6,091 nt of DNA from an uncultured Oscillospiraceae bacterium (GTDB taxonomy: Bacteria > Bacillota > Clostridia > Oscillospirales > Oscillospiraceae). Location: contig CAAGIT010000177.1 in the NCBI GenBank assembly GCA_900769995.1, positions 1 to 6,091 of the forward strand, in the 5' to 3' direction. This document shows positions 1 to 5,228 of the stretch, one piece after another (position 1 is the first letter of the stretch; each line of letters opens with the position of its first letter). Under the pieces are notes generated by a model. That model had not been told where the DNA came from. It saw only the letters and a program-made list of their open reading frames with translations, and did not search any database. The translations under genes and the position numbers were made by a program.

Positions 1-198
1 GCAACATATGACGAGCTGCGTCCGGCAGATATGCGCACCACCTACAACTTCACGCTGTACATGGGCGATGTGGTCGCAAGCAAGACGCTGACGTGGAGCG
101 TGGAAGCCTACGTCAAAGAATGTCGCGGCACCGATGCGGAAGCACTCGCCGATGCGATGCTCGTCTTTGGTGATGCAGTTGCTGCATACCTCGGCTAA
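1..198 (+). CDS. C-terminal fragment of a probable extracellular/surface protein
   Basis: The reading frame is open from the first base of the window and ends at TAA (196-198), so the N-terminus lies outside. The 65 visible residues run from ATYDELRPAD to VFGDAVAAYLG. The pattern is a beta-rich stretch (TTYNFTLYMGDVV), then TLTWSVEAYV, then a short helix ending in MLVFGDAVAAYLG. From memory, a similar ending (YSVESYA... then an alanine-rich MxYGDAAAAY tail) closes many large secreted or cell-wall proteins of gut Firmicutes, but no catalytic motif, dockerin or sortase signal is visible here. It converges on the sulfur/Fe-S block and is followed 13 bases later by a hairpin terminator. The coding call is solid from frame, composition and terminator. 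The surface location is an inference and the function is unknown. Confidence 0.6.
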   Translation, partial: ATYDELRPADMRTTYNFTLYMGDVVASKTLTWSVEAYVKECRGTDAEALADAMLVFGDAVAAYLG

Positions 199-211
199 AC
201 TAAAATCAAAG

Positions 212-251
212 TGGGGGCAGGCTTTTCAGCCTGCCCCCAAAGTCTATTTTT
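212..251. terminator. Shared convergent intrinsic terminator
   Basis: An 11-bp perfect stem (TGGGGGCAGGC at 212-222 with its complement at 229-239) closes a TTTTCA loop. On the plus strand a short T run follows (247-251) and serves the surface-protein gene. Read on the minus strand, the same stem is followed by a T-rich stretch and lies 35 bases past the Rrf2 stop, so it probably ends both converging transcripts. Confidence 0.8.
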
Positions 252-274
252 CGCGTACCACCAAGTTTGATTTA

Positions 275-703
275 TCACGCATCCGGCATCTCGCTTGGAT
301 CTGCTTTCATCAGATCTGCGATGGTAACTCCATCCAAGTATGTGTTGATGATATTCTGAAGCTTTGACCACATCGGAAGCGTCCTGCATTCAGAAACACG
401 AGCGCACGCTTCGGCGTTGCATTCCAGGCAGGATACCGGCGCCAAATCGCCCTCTGTCAGCCGCAGGATCTCACCAACCGCGTACTCCTCCGGCTTTCTT
501 GTCAGCTTATATCCGCCACCCTTTCCGTGAACACCGTCAATCAACCGGTTCTTCGCCAGCACGGGCAGAATCTTTTCCAGATATTTCAGGGAGATTTCCT
601 GCCGTTCGGCGACCTCCTTCATTGGGACATAGGAAGCATCCGAATGTTCCGCAAGGTCGATCATCACTCGCAGGGCATATCTGCCTCTTGTTGATATCAT
701 CAT
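275..703 (-). CDS. iscR: Rrf2/IscR-type transcriptional regulator with cysteine cluster
   Basis: This is a 142-residue DNA-binding protein of the Rrf2 family. The N-terminus MMISTRGRYALRVMIDLAEH is the family signature. The helix-turn-helix lies at about residues 26-49 (VPMKEVAERQEISLKYLEKI) and the wing at 60-67 (GKGGGYKL). The effector segment carries Cys92, Cys95, Cys100 and Cys106, followed by RTLPMW. IscR of E. coli uses three cysteines in nearly the same places (92, 98, 104) to hold a [2Fe-2S] cluster, so this protein probably senses Fe-S status, unlike CymR-type Rrf2 proteins, which lack the cluster. The start was set at the first of two adjacent ATGs because GAGAGGT lies 7 bases upstream; extending to an ATG at 859 would run through the end of iscU without an RBS. 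It is the last gene of the block, 82 bases after iscU, with an operator-like dyad in that gap. The family call is certain; the regulated targets and the iscR name are inferred from the cysteines and neighbours. Confidence 0.93.
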   Translation of the reverse strand: MMISTRGRYALRVMIDLAEHSDASYVPMKEVAERQEISLKYLEKILPVLAKNRLIDGVHGKGGGYKLTRKPEEYAVGEILRLTEGDLAPVSCLECNAEACARVSECRTLPMWSKLQNIINTYLDGVTIADLMKADPSEMPDA

Positions 704-710
704 AGACGAC

Positions 711-717
711 ACCTCTC
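711..717 (-). promoter_or_regulatory. Ribosome binding site fixing the Rrf2 start
   Basis: Read on the minus strand this is GAGAGGT, 7 bases before the ATG at 703 and 10 before the second ATG at 700. It supports the short 142-residue protein rather than the upstream ATG at 859. Confidence 0.75.
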
Positions 718-732
718 TATCAGAATGAATGA

Positions 733-752
733 TACCACAATCGTGGTAGGTA
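733..752. promoter_or_regulatory. Operator-like dyad in the iscU-Rrf2 gap
   Basis: A perfect 6-bp inverted repeat TACCAC-AATC-GTGGTA (733-748) is extended by a second GGTA at 749-752, giving TACC-N12-GGTA overall. The segment GGTAGGTAAA (745-754) is repeated exactly, on the minus strand, in the dyad over the block's promoter. It lies just upstream of the Rrf2 ribosome binding site, a natural place for autoregulation. The spacing is one base shorter than in the two upstream dyads and I see no good -35/-10 pair here, so it may instead be only an RNA hairpin. Confidence 0.4.
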
Positions 753-785
753 AATCCATCCGGATTTCTGTGCTTGTAATCAGCG

Positions 786-1217
786 TCATGTCTCGCAGCA
801 GTGTCCGCAGGCTTTCTGCGGCAAAAGCTCGGCATCGTATTCGATGCCGTTTCTCTCATAGTAATCCTTCAGAGCGTTCTTGATTGCCTCCTCTGCCAGA
901 ACAGAGCAATGGATTTTATGCGCAGGCAAGCCATCCAATGCCTCGACAACCGCCTTATTTGTGAGCGTAAGCGCCTCTGCGACAGGTTTTCCTTTGATCA
1001 ATTCGGTAGCCATCGAGCTGGAGGCAATCGCCGAGCCGCACCCAAAGGTTTCAAATTTTGCATCCGTAATGATGTCATTTTCGATTTTAAGATAAATTTT
1101 CATAATATCGCCGCATTTGGCATTCCCAACTTCACCAACGCCGTCCGCGTTTTCAATCACTCCAACATTGCGGGGATTTCTGAAATGCTCCATCACCTTT
1201 TCGCTGTACAGTGCCAT
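786..1217 (-). CDS. iscU: Iron-sulfur cluster scaffold protein IscU/NifU N-terminal type
   Basis: This 143-residue scaffold is where IscS-derived sulfur and iron are assembled into a cluster before delivery to client proteins in the cytoplasm. The start MALYSEKVMEHFRNPRNVG is typical. The three cluster cysteines are at 35 (NAKCGD, with Asp37), 60 (FGCGSAIASS) and 104 (IHCSVLAEEAI). The roughly 19-residue insertion that marks zinc-type SufU is absent, so this is an Isc/Nif-type U protein. The LPPVK loop that docks HscA in proteobacterial IscU reads LPAHK (97-101), and no hscA/hscB genes are seen nearby. A C-terminal tail contains three more cysteines (ACGHCCET, 136-143), which E. coli IscU lacks. 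The ATG at 1217 has AGGAG 10 bases upstream, overlapping the TAG stop of iscS; the 13-base gap suggests coupled translation with iscS. Confidence 0.96.
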   Translation of the reverse strand: MALYSEKVMEHFRNPRNVGVIENADGVGEVGNAKCGDIMKIYLKIENDIITDAKFETFGCGSAIASSSMATELIKGKPVAEALTLTNKAVVEALDGLPAHKIHCSVLAEEAIKNALKDYYERNGIEYDAELLPQKACGHCCET

Positions 1218-1230
1218 ATAGTTTCAACTC

Positions 1231-2418
1231 CTATGCAATGATATAGTTCCGTTTTCCTTCCTGAAGCTCTCTCCACACGGGTGAGATCCCCCGTAAATAT
1301 GCGACTGTCTCCGTCACCGCGCTTATGGTGTAATCAATTTCTTCCGCTGTCGTAGCTTCCGAAAGTGACAGTCTGAGTGAGCCGTGGGCAATATCGTGAA
1401 CTCTGCCGAGGGCAAGAAGGACATGGCTCGGATCAAGAGAACCGGAGGTGCAGGCGGAACCGGAGGAAGCACAAATCCCCTTGTCGTCCAGCAGCAAAAG
1501 CAGCGACTCCCCCTCGATGCCCTCAAAGCAGAAGCTCACATTCCCGGGGAGCCGTTTTTGGGCATCGCCGTTGAGAATCGAATGGGGAATGGCCGAAAGA
1601 CCGGCAATCAAACGATCCCGCAGAAGGGTCATTTTCTTTGCATTTTCCTCCATATGAAGGCAGGCCTCCTCAAGTGCAGTTGCCATTGCCATAATTGCCG
1701 GAAGATTCTCGGTTCCCGCCCGTTTTCCCCGCTCCTGTGCTCCGCCTGCAATGAGACTGGTCAGAGGAAGCCCCTTTTTGGCATACAATACCCCGATGCC
1801 TTTGGGGCCGTGGAATTTGTGGGCAGAGAGCGACAGCAGATCAATATGCTGTTCTTTCACAGCAATCGGCAGATGTCCTGCCGCCTGCACAGCATCGGTA
1901 TGAAACATAACCCCTCTGTCGCTGCAAATTGCACCAATTTCCTTGATCGGCTGCACCGTGCCGATTTCGTTGTTGGCATACATGATCGACACAAGACAGG
2001 TATCCTCACGAATTGCCGCTGCAACCTGCTCCGGTCGAATGACGCCATCGCTGTTGACATCCAGCAGGGTGATCGCAAATCCCTCTTTTTCCAGCTTTTG
2101 CAGGGTGTGCAGTACGGCATGGTGCTCAAACGCAGAGGAAATGATATGTTTCTTCCCGCGTTTGGCGCCAAAGTAAGCAGCCGACAAAATGCCTTGGTTA
2201 TCCGCCTCGCTGCCGCCTGAAGTAAACGTGATCTCCTTCGCTTCGCATCCAAGAACCTTTGCAATGCGTTCACGGGCGTCTGTTAGGGCTTCGTTTGCCT
2301 TTTGTCCCGCCGAGTGAAGGCTGGAAGGATTGCCGTAAATCTCGTCCATAAGCGGAAGCATGGCATGGATTGCAGCCTTGCTCATCTTTGTTGTAGCTGC
2401 GTTGTCAAGATAAATCAT
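1231..2418 (-). CDS. iscS: Cysteine desulfurase IscS/NifS (group I)
   Basis: This PLP enzyme converts L-cysteine to L-alanine and holds the sulfur as a cysteine persulfide for transfer to IscU. At 395 residues it is normal for the family. Visible landmarks are MIYLDNAATT at the start, TSGGSEADN (66-74), His99 in the FEHHAV segment that stacks on PLP, Asp175 in HTDAVQ, the Schiff-base lysine Lys201 in SAHKFHGPKG, RAGTEN (233-238), and the mobile-loop catalytic Cys323 in SSGSACTSGS, which places it in group I (IscS/NifS) rather than SufS. I chose the ATG at 2418 because AAAGGAG lies 6 bases upstream and it gives the standard N-terminus; an ATG at 2445 would add nine residues encoded across the terminator hairpin. 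The stop is TAG (1231-1233) and forms part of the iscU ribosome binding site. A hairpin terminator sits between its start and cysK. Confidence 0.97.
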   Translation of the reverse strand: MIYLDNAATTKMSKAAIHAMLPLMDEIYGNPSSLHSAGQKANEALTDARERIAKVLGCEAKEITFTSGGSEADNQGILSAAYFGAKRGKKHIISSAFEHHAVLHTLQKLEKEGFAITLLDVNSDGVIRPEQVAAAIREDTCLVSIMYANNEIGTVQPIKEIGAICSDRGVMFHTDAVQAAGHLPIAVKEQHIDLLSLSAHKFHGPKGIGVLYAKKGLPLTSLIAGGAQERGKRAGTENLPAIMAMATALEEACLHMEENAKKMTLLRDRLIAGLSAIPHSILNGDAQKRLPGNVSFCFEGIEGESLLLLLDDKGICASSGSACTSGSLDPSHVLLALGRVHDIAHGSLRLSLSEATTAEEIDYTISAVTETVAYLRGISPVWRELQEGKRNYIIA

Positions 2419-2424
2419 AACCTT

Positions 2425-2431
2425 CTCCTTT
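2425..2431 (-). promoter_or_regulatory. Ribosome binding site fixing the iscS start
   Basis: AAAGGAG on the minus strand lies 6 bases before the ATG at 2418 and begins 2 bases after the T run of the upstream terminator. It rules out the in-frame ATG at 2445, which lies upstream of it. Confidence 0.8.
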
Positions 2432-2432
2432 G

Positions 2433-2465
2433 AAAAAACCGGCATCTGCGCAAAACAGATGCCGG
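2433..2465 (-). terminator. Intrinsic terminator/attenuator between cysK and iscS
   Basis: CCGGCATCTG (2439-2448) and CAGATGCCGG (2456-2465) form a perfect 10-bp stem with a 7-base loop. On the minus strand it is followed directly by six T (2433-2438), a textbook Rho-independent terminator. It begins 7 bases after the cysK stop and ends just before the iscS ribosome binding site, so read-through must supply iscS-iscU-Rrf2 unless an unseen promoter exists within cysK. Confidence 0.85.
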
Positions 2466-2472
2466 CTTTGCG

Positions 2473-3405
2473 TCATTCAGCAAAAAGCGGTGTGGAAAAA
2501 TACCGGTCACCACTGTCCGGCAAAAGGACAACAATGGTTTTTCCGCTGTTTTCCGGCCGTTTTGCCAGCTCAATGGCAGCAAAAGCAGCAGCACCGGAGG
2601 AAATACCGACAAGAACACCTTCTGTCCTGCTGATTCTTTTTCCGGTTTCAAAGGCATCCTCATTGGAAACACGAATAATCTCGTCATAAATACCTGTATT
2701 CAAAACCTCCGGCACAAAGCCTGCGCCGATTCCCTGAATCTTATGCGGGCCGGCAGTCCCGGTGGAGAGAACCGGTGAGGTGGCTGGCTCAACGGCTACA
2801 ATTTTGATGTTGGGATTTTGGGCTTTCAAATACTCCCCAACACCGGTTATGGTGCCGCCGGTACCGACGCCCGCGACAAAAATATCGACCTTGCCGTCTG
2901 TATCCTGATAGATTTCGGGGCCGGTGGAGCCTCTGTGTGCCTGGGGATTGGCAGGATTGGTAAACTGCCCGGGGATAAAGCTGTTGGGGGTCTGCGCGGC
3001 CAATTCCTCTGCTTTGGCGATCGCGCCCTTCATACCCTTTGCGCCATCGGTAAGCACAAGCTCCGCGCCATAGGCCCGCATCAGGTTTCTGCGTTCCACC
3101 GACATGGTTTCCGGCATTACGAGAATGATACGATAGCCCCTTGCGGTAGCGACGGAAGCAAGGCCGATGCCGGTATTGCCGGAGGTCGGCTCAATAATCA
3201 CAGAGTCGGGCTTCAGCTTCCCACTGGCTTCCGCCTCATCCAGCATTCCCTTCGCAATTCGATCCTTCACCGAGCCGGCCGGATTGAAATACTCCAGCTT
3301 TGCCAAAATCTTTGCCTGCAAATGCAGCTTGTTTTCGATGTGGGTGAGCTCCAAAAGCGGGGTTTTGCCGATGAGCTGATCGGCAGATGTGTATATCTTT
3401 GCCAT
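2473..3405 (-). CDS. cysK: Cysteine synthase (O-acetylserine sulfhydrylase) CysK
   Basis: This cytoplasmic PLP enzyme joins O-acetylserine and sulfide to make L-cysteine, the substrate of the downstream IscS. Its 310 residues match the usual length. The Schiff-base lysine is Lys47 in NPAGSVKDR, the substrate loop PTSGNTG is at 73-79, the phosphate-binding GTGGT is at 181-185, KIQGIGAGF is at 222-230, the pyridine-ring serine is about Ser270 in GISSGAA, and PDSGDRYFST is at 296-305 near the end. It is thus CysK/CysM fold type II, and the KIQGIGAGF and PDSGDRYFST segments favour CysK. The ATG at 3405 starts two bases after the metY TAA. Its AAGGAGG lies inside the last metY codons, implying translational coupling with metY and a possible effect of the metY nonsense codon on its expression. 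Confidence 0.96.
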   Translation of the reverse strand: MAKIYTSADQLIGKTPLLELTHIENKLHLQAKILAKLEYFNPAGSVKDRIAKGMLDEAEASGKLKPDSVIIEPTSGNTGIGLASVATARGYRIILVMPETMSVERRNLMRAYGAELVLTDGAKGMKGAIAKAEELAAQTPNSFIPGQFTNPANPQAHRGSTGPEIYQDTDGKVDIFVAGVGTGGTITGVGEYLKAQNPNIKIVAVEPATSPVLSTGTAGPHKIQGIGAGFVPEVLNTGIYDEIIRVSNEDAFETGKRISRTEGVLVGISSGAAAFAAIELAKRPENSGKTIVVLLPDSGDRYFSTPLFAE

Positions 3406-3407
3406 GA

Positions 3408-4697
3408 TTATGCCTCCTTAACTTTGTCAAAGCCGAGCTGCAGGTCGGCTAAAATGTCGTCGATATGCTCGATACCGATGGATAGACGAATGATGTTTGG
3501 ATAGATTCCCTGGTCGATCAGCTCCCGCGCAGAGAGCTGGCTGTGTGTCGTAGTCGCCGGATGGATCACAAGACTTTTCGCGTCCGCAACGTTGGCAAGC
3601 AGTGAGAAGATCTTCAGGCCGTCAATGAACCTGTGCGCTTCCTTCTGACCGCCCTTGATTTGGAAGGTGAAGATAGAACCGCCGCCATTCGGGAAGTATT
3701 TTTGATACAGCTCGTGGTCAGGATGGTCCGGTAAGGACGGATGATTCACTTTTTCCGCCTGGGGATGGTGCGCTAAATACTCCACGACACGTTTTGTGTT
3801 TTCCCTGTGGCGTTCCACGCGCAACGACAGGGTTTCTATGCCTTGCAGAAGCAGGAACGCAGCAAAAGGAGAAATGGATGCGCCCGTATCGCGAAGAAGA
3901 ATGGCACGAATGTATGTTAAAAAGGCGGCAGCACCGGCAGCCTTGACGAAGGATACGCCATGATAGCTGGGGTTGGGCGCTGCAATCGCGGGATATTTGC
4001 CGGAAGCCGCCCAGTCAAATTTGCCGGAGTCTACAATGATGCCTCCAAGCGTGGTACCGTGACCGCCCAGGAACTTGGTGGCAGAATGTACCACGATATC
4101 CGCGCCATGGGCGATGGGACGAATCAGATAGGGAGTTCCAAAGGTATTGTCCACCACCAACGGCAGACCGTGCTTGTGCGCAAGCTCTGCCAACGCATCT
4201 ATATCGGGAATATCGCTGTTGGGGTTTCCAAGCGTTTCAATATAAATGGCTCTGGTGTTCTCTTTGATCGCCGCCTCCACCGCTGCAAGATCGTGGATAT
4301 TTACGAATGTTCCGGTAATGCCGAAATTCGGGAGCGTGTGAGCCAGCAGATTGTAGCTGCCGCCATAGATGGTCTTTTGTGCGACGATGTGTCCGCCGTT
4401 CTGCGCAAGTGCTTCCAGCATATACGCAATCGCTGCCGCACCGGAGGCCAATGCCAACGCAGCAACGCCGCCCTCCAATGCGGCAACCCGCTATTCCAGC
4501 ACCTCCTGCGTGGAATTGGTAAGCCTGCCGTAGATATTGCCGGCATCGGTAAGTCCAAACCGCGCTGCGGCGTGCGCACAGTCATGAAACACATAAGAAG
4601 TTGTAGCATAAATCGGTACTGCCCGAGCATCCGTTGCAGGATCGGCAGCTTCCTGCCCTACATGGAGCTGCAAGGTTTCAAATTTATAGTCTGACAT
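3408..4697 (-). pseudogene. metY: O-acetylhomoserine sulfhydrylase MetY, interrupted by in-frame TAG
   Basis: Without its interruption this gene would encode 429 residues, the normal length for O-acetylhomoserine aminocarboxypropyltransferase, which makes homocysteine from O-acetylhomoserine and sulfide on the way to methionine. The ATG at 4697 is preceded by AAAGGAAA. The first 68 residues (MSDYKFETLQLHVGQ to NSTQEVLE) are followed by TAG at 4491-4493, and then the same frame continues with RVAALEGGVAAL to the TAA at 3408-3410. No base is lost or gained. Downstream motifs are intact: YGGSYNL (111-117), Asp183 in VVDNTFGTPY, and the PLP lysine Lys208 in HSATKFLGGHG. The position usually holds a residue such as Lys or Gln; AAG and CAG are each one base from TAG. 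The part cut off contains Tyr56 and Arg58 of NIYGRLTN, which bind the PLP phosphate of the partner subunit in this family, so a restart after the stop should be inactive. Sequencing error or suppression remain possible. Confidence 0.9.
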
Positions 4698-4830
4698 CGG
4701 TCGATTTCCTTTCGTTTTGGGATATTGTGTGATTTCGTTGCGGCATTACATCGCAAAATACACATTCGTCCAAAACGGAAATTCGCTCGAACAAGCTTTT
4801 CAAAATCATTTATCACTTTGCTCGCCTCTC

Positions 4831-4857
4831 TTTTACCGACTTTCTTGGTCGGTAAAA
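4831..4857. promoter_or_regulatory. Operator-like perfect dyad over the metY start site (O2)
   Basis: TTTTACCGAC (4831-4840) and GTCGGTAAAA (4848-4857) form a perfect 10-bp inverted repeat around a 7-base centre. The GAC-N7-GTC core has the same spacing as E. coli IscR type 1 sites. It covers the predicted transcription start (about 4853), a classic repressor position. It could alternatively act as a 5' hairpin in the mRNA, but no T run follows it, so it is not a terminator. Confidence 0.65.
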
Positions 4858-4859
4858 GG

Positions 4860-4888
4860 ATTATAGCATATTTTACCTACCTTGTCAA
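4860..4888 (-). promoter_or_regulatory. Consensus promoter of the metY-cysK-iscS-iscU-Rrf2 block
   Basis: On the minus strand, TTGACA (4883-4888) is followed after 17 bases by TATAAT (4860-4865), with TGC directly before it forming an extended -10. An A-rich stretch lies upstream of the -35. The predicted start is near 4853, leaving a leader of about 155 bases to the metY ATG. A promoter this strong in principle makes repression by the overlapping dyads plausible. Confidence 0.9.
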
Positions 4889-4897
4889 TCGGTAATT
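4871..4897. promoter_or_regulatory. Operator-like imperfect dyad over the -35/spacer (O1)
   Basis: The arrangement TACC-N13-GGTA (4874-4894) matches dyad O2 in spacing, and 19 of 27 positions are the same, including TTTTACC at the left and TCGGTAA at the right. It overlaps the -35 hexamer and the spacer of the promoter. Its centre is 40 bases from that of O2, close to four helical turns, so two dimers could bind the same DNA face. Binding by the Rrf2 protein is inferred. Confidence 0.6.
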
Positions 4898-4922
4898 GTA
4901 ATTTTTTCTTATAATCAACGAC

Positions 4923-4948
4923 GCCCGCAGGATTGTGCTCCCACGGGC
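4923..4948. repeat. Weak inverted repeat in the intergenic region
   Basis: GCCCG (4923-4927) pairs with CGGGC (4944-4948), and GGA/TCC can pair inside a two-base mismatch. No good T run follows on either strand, so it is only a possible weak terminator or a structural hairpin upstream of the block's promoter. Confidence 0.3.
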
Positions 4949-4992
4949 ATTGTTAAAGTCCTCAACAACTTTTCTGTCTTTCCGTTTGAGGC

Positions 4993-5028
4993 AAAAAAGC
5001 GATGCTCAGTTTGAAAACCAAGCATCGC
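4993..5028 (-). terminator. Second intrinsic terminator downstream of the rRNA operon
   Basis: GCGATGCT (4999-5006) and AGCATCGC (5021-5028) form a perfect 8-bp stem. Inside it, past a two-base mismatch, GTTT pairs with AAAC. On the minus strand six T follow (4993-4998). It lies about 155 bases beyond the tRNA-Asn terminator with no recognised gene between them. It may be a fail-safe against rRNA read-through into the metY promoter, or the end of an unrecognised small transcript. Confidence 0.75.
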
Positions 5029-5131
5029 CAGATTTCGTGGAGCTAAAACACTCAACCGTTGCAAAAAGCGGAAAACCTGTCAGACAAACCGGAAGCTGTC
5101 CACACAAATCAAGTTGATTTTCTCGTAGTGC

Positions 5132-5175
5132 GCTTCACTTGCGAAGCATACTTCACGTTCCGCGAAAAGCGGAAC
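5132..5175. repeat. CTTCAC mini-hairpin repeat cluster
   Basis: CTTCAC occurs at 5133-5138 and 5151-5156, each followed by a small hairpin: TGC-GAA-GCA around 5140-5148 and GTTCCGC-GAAAA-GCGGAAC at 5157-5175. ACTTC follows again at 5176-5180. Alternating CTTCAC spacers and changing hairpins are a style of intergenic repeat I associate with Oscillospiraceae genomes. Only two units are seen and the function is unknown. Confidence 0.5.
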
Positions 5176-5183
5176 ACTTCGTT

Positions 5184-5228
5184 CGAAAAATCCCACATTT
5201 GTCAATAAGACAAATGTGGGATTTTTCG
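5184..5228 (-). terminator. Perfect 20-bp palindromic terminator of the rRNA/tRNA operon
   Basis: Arms of 20 bases (5184-5203 and 5209-5228) pair perfectly around an AATAA loop. The core TCCCACATTTGTC is flanked by A5/T5, so after the stem core each strand meets a T run and the element can work in both directions. On the minus strand it begins immediately after the encoded CCA end of tRNA-Asn, with no spacer. Confidence 0.88.

Noticed and set aside
364..705. 113-codon plus-strand frame opposite the Rrf2 gene
   Set aside because: It lies wholly antisense to a clear Rrf2-family gene, and its translation is low-complexity Pro/Ser/Arg with no recognisable domain.
752..767. AAATCC-ATCC-GGATTT hairpin after iscU as a terminator
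   Set aside because: It is a short AT-rich 6-bp stem with no following T run on the minus strand, too weak to call.
704..859. Longer Rrf2 protein starting at the ATG at 859
   Set aside because: The extension overlaps the end of iscU, has no RBS, and adds sequence foreign to the family; the ATG at 703 has GAGAGGT at good spacing.
1384..2220. 278-codon plus-strand frame opposite iscS
   Set aside because: It is a long shadow of iscS; every family motif is on the minus strand and it has no sensible start region.
2818..3504. 228-codon plus-strand frame opposite cysK and the end of metY
   Set aside because: It crosses the boundary of two real minus-strand genes and shows no motif of its own.
4491..4493. 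TAG as a reassigned or pyrrolysine codon
   Set aside because: TAG is used as a normal stop at the end of iscS (1231-1233), MetY is not a known pyrrolysine protein, and no pyl genes are visible. A simple nonsense change or a sequencing error is more likely.
3960..4694. 244-codon plus-strand frame opposite metY
   Set aside because: It is antisense to a recognisable MetY sequence. Its existence does not explain the TAG, because the minus-strand frame is otherwise intact.
4698..4853. SAM riboswitch or T-box in the metY leader
   Set aside because: I see no T-box sequence, specifier stem, SAM-box core or terminator in the leader; the visible regulation is the promoter dyads.
4935..5117. 60-codon plus-strand frame in the intergenic region
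   Set aside because: It runs through the terminator stem at 4993-5028, has no RBS, and its composition is not protein-like.
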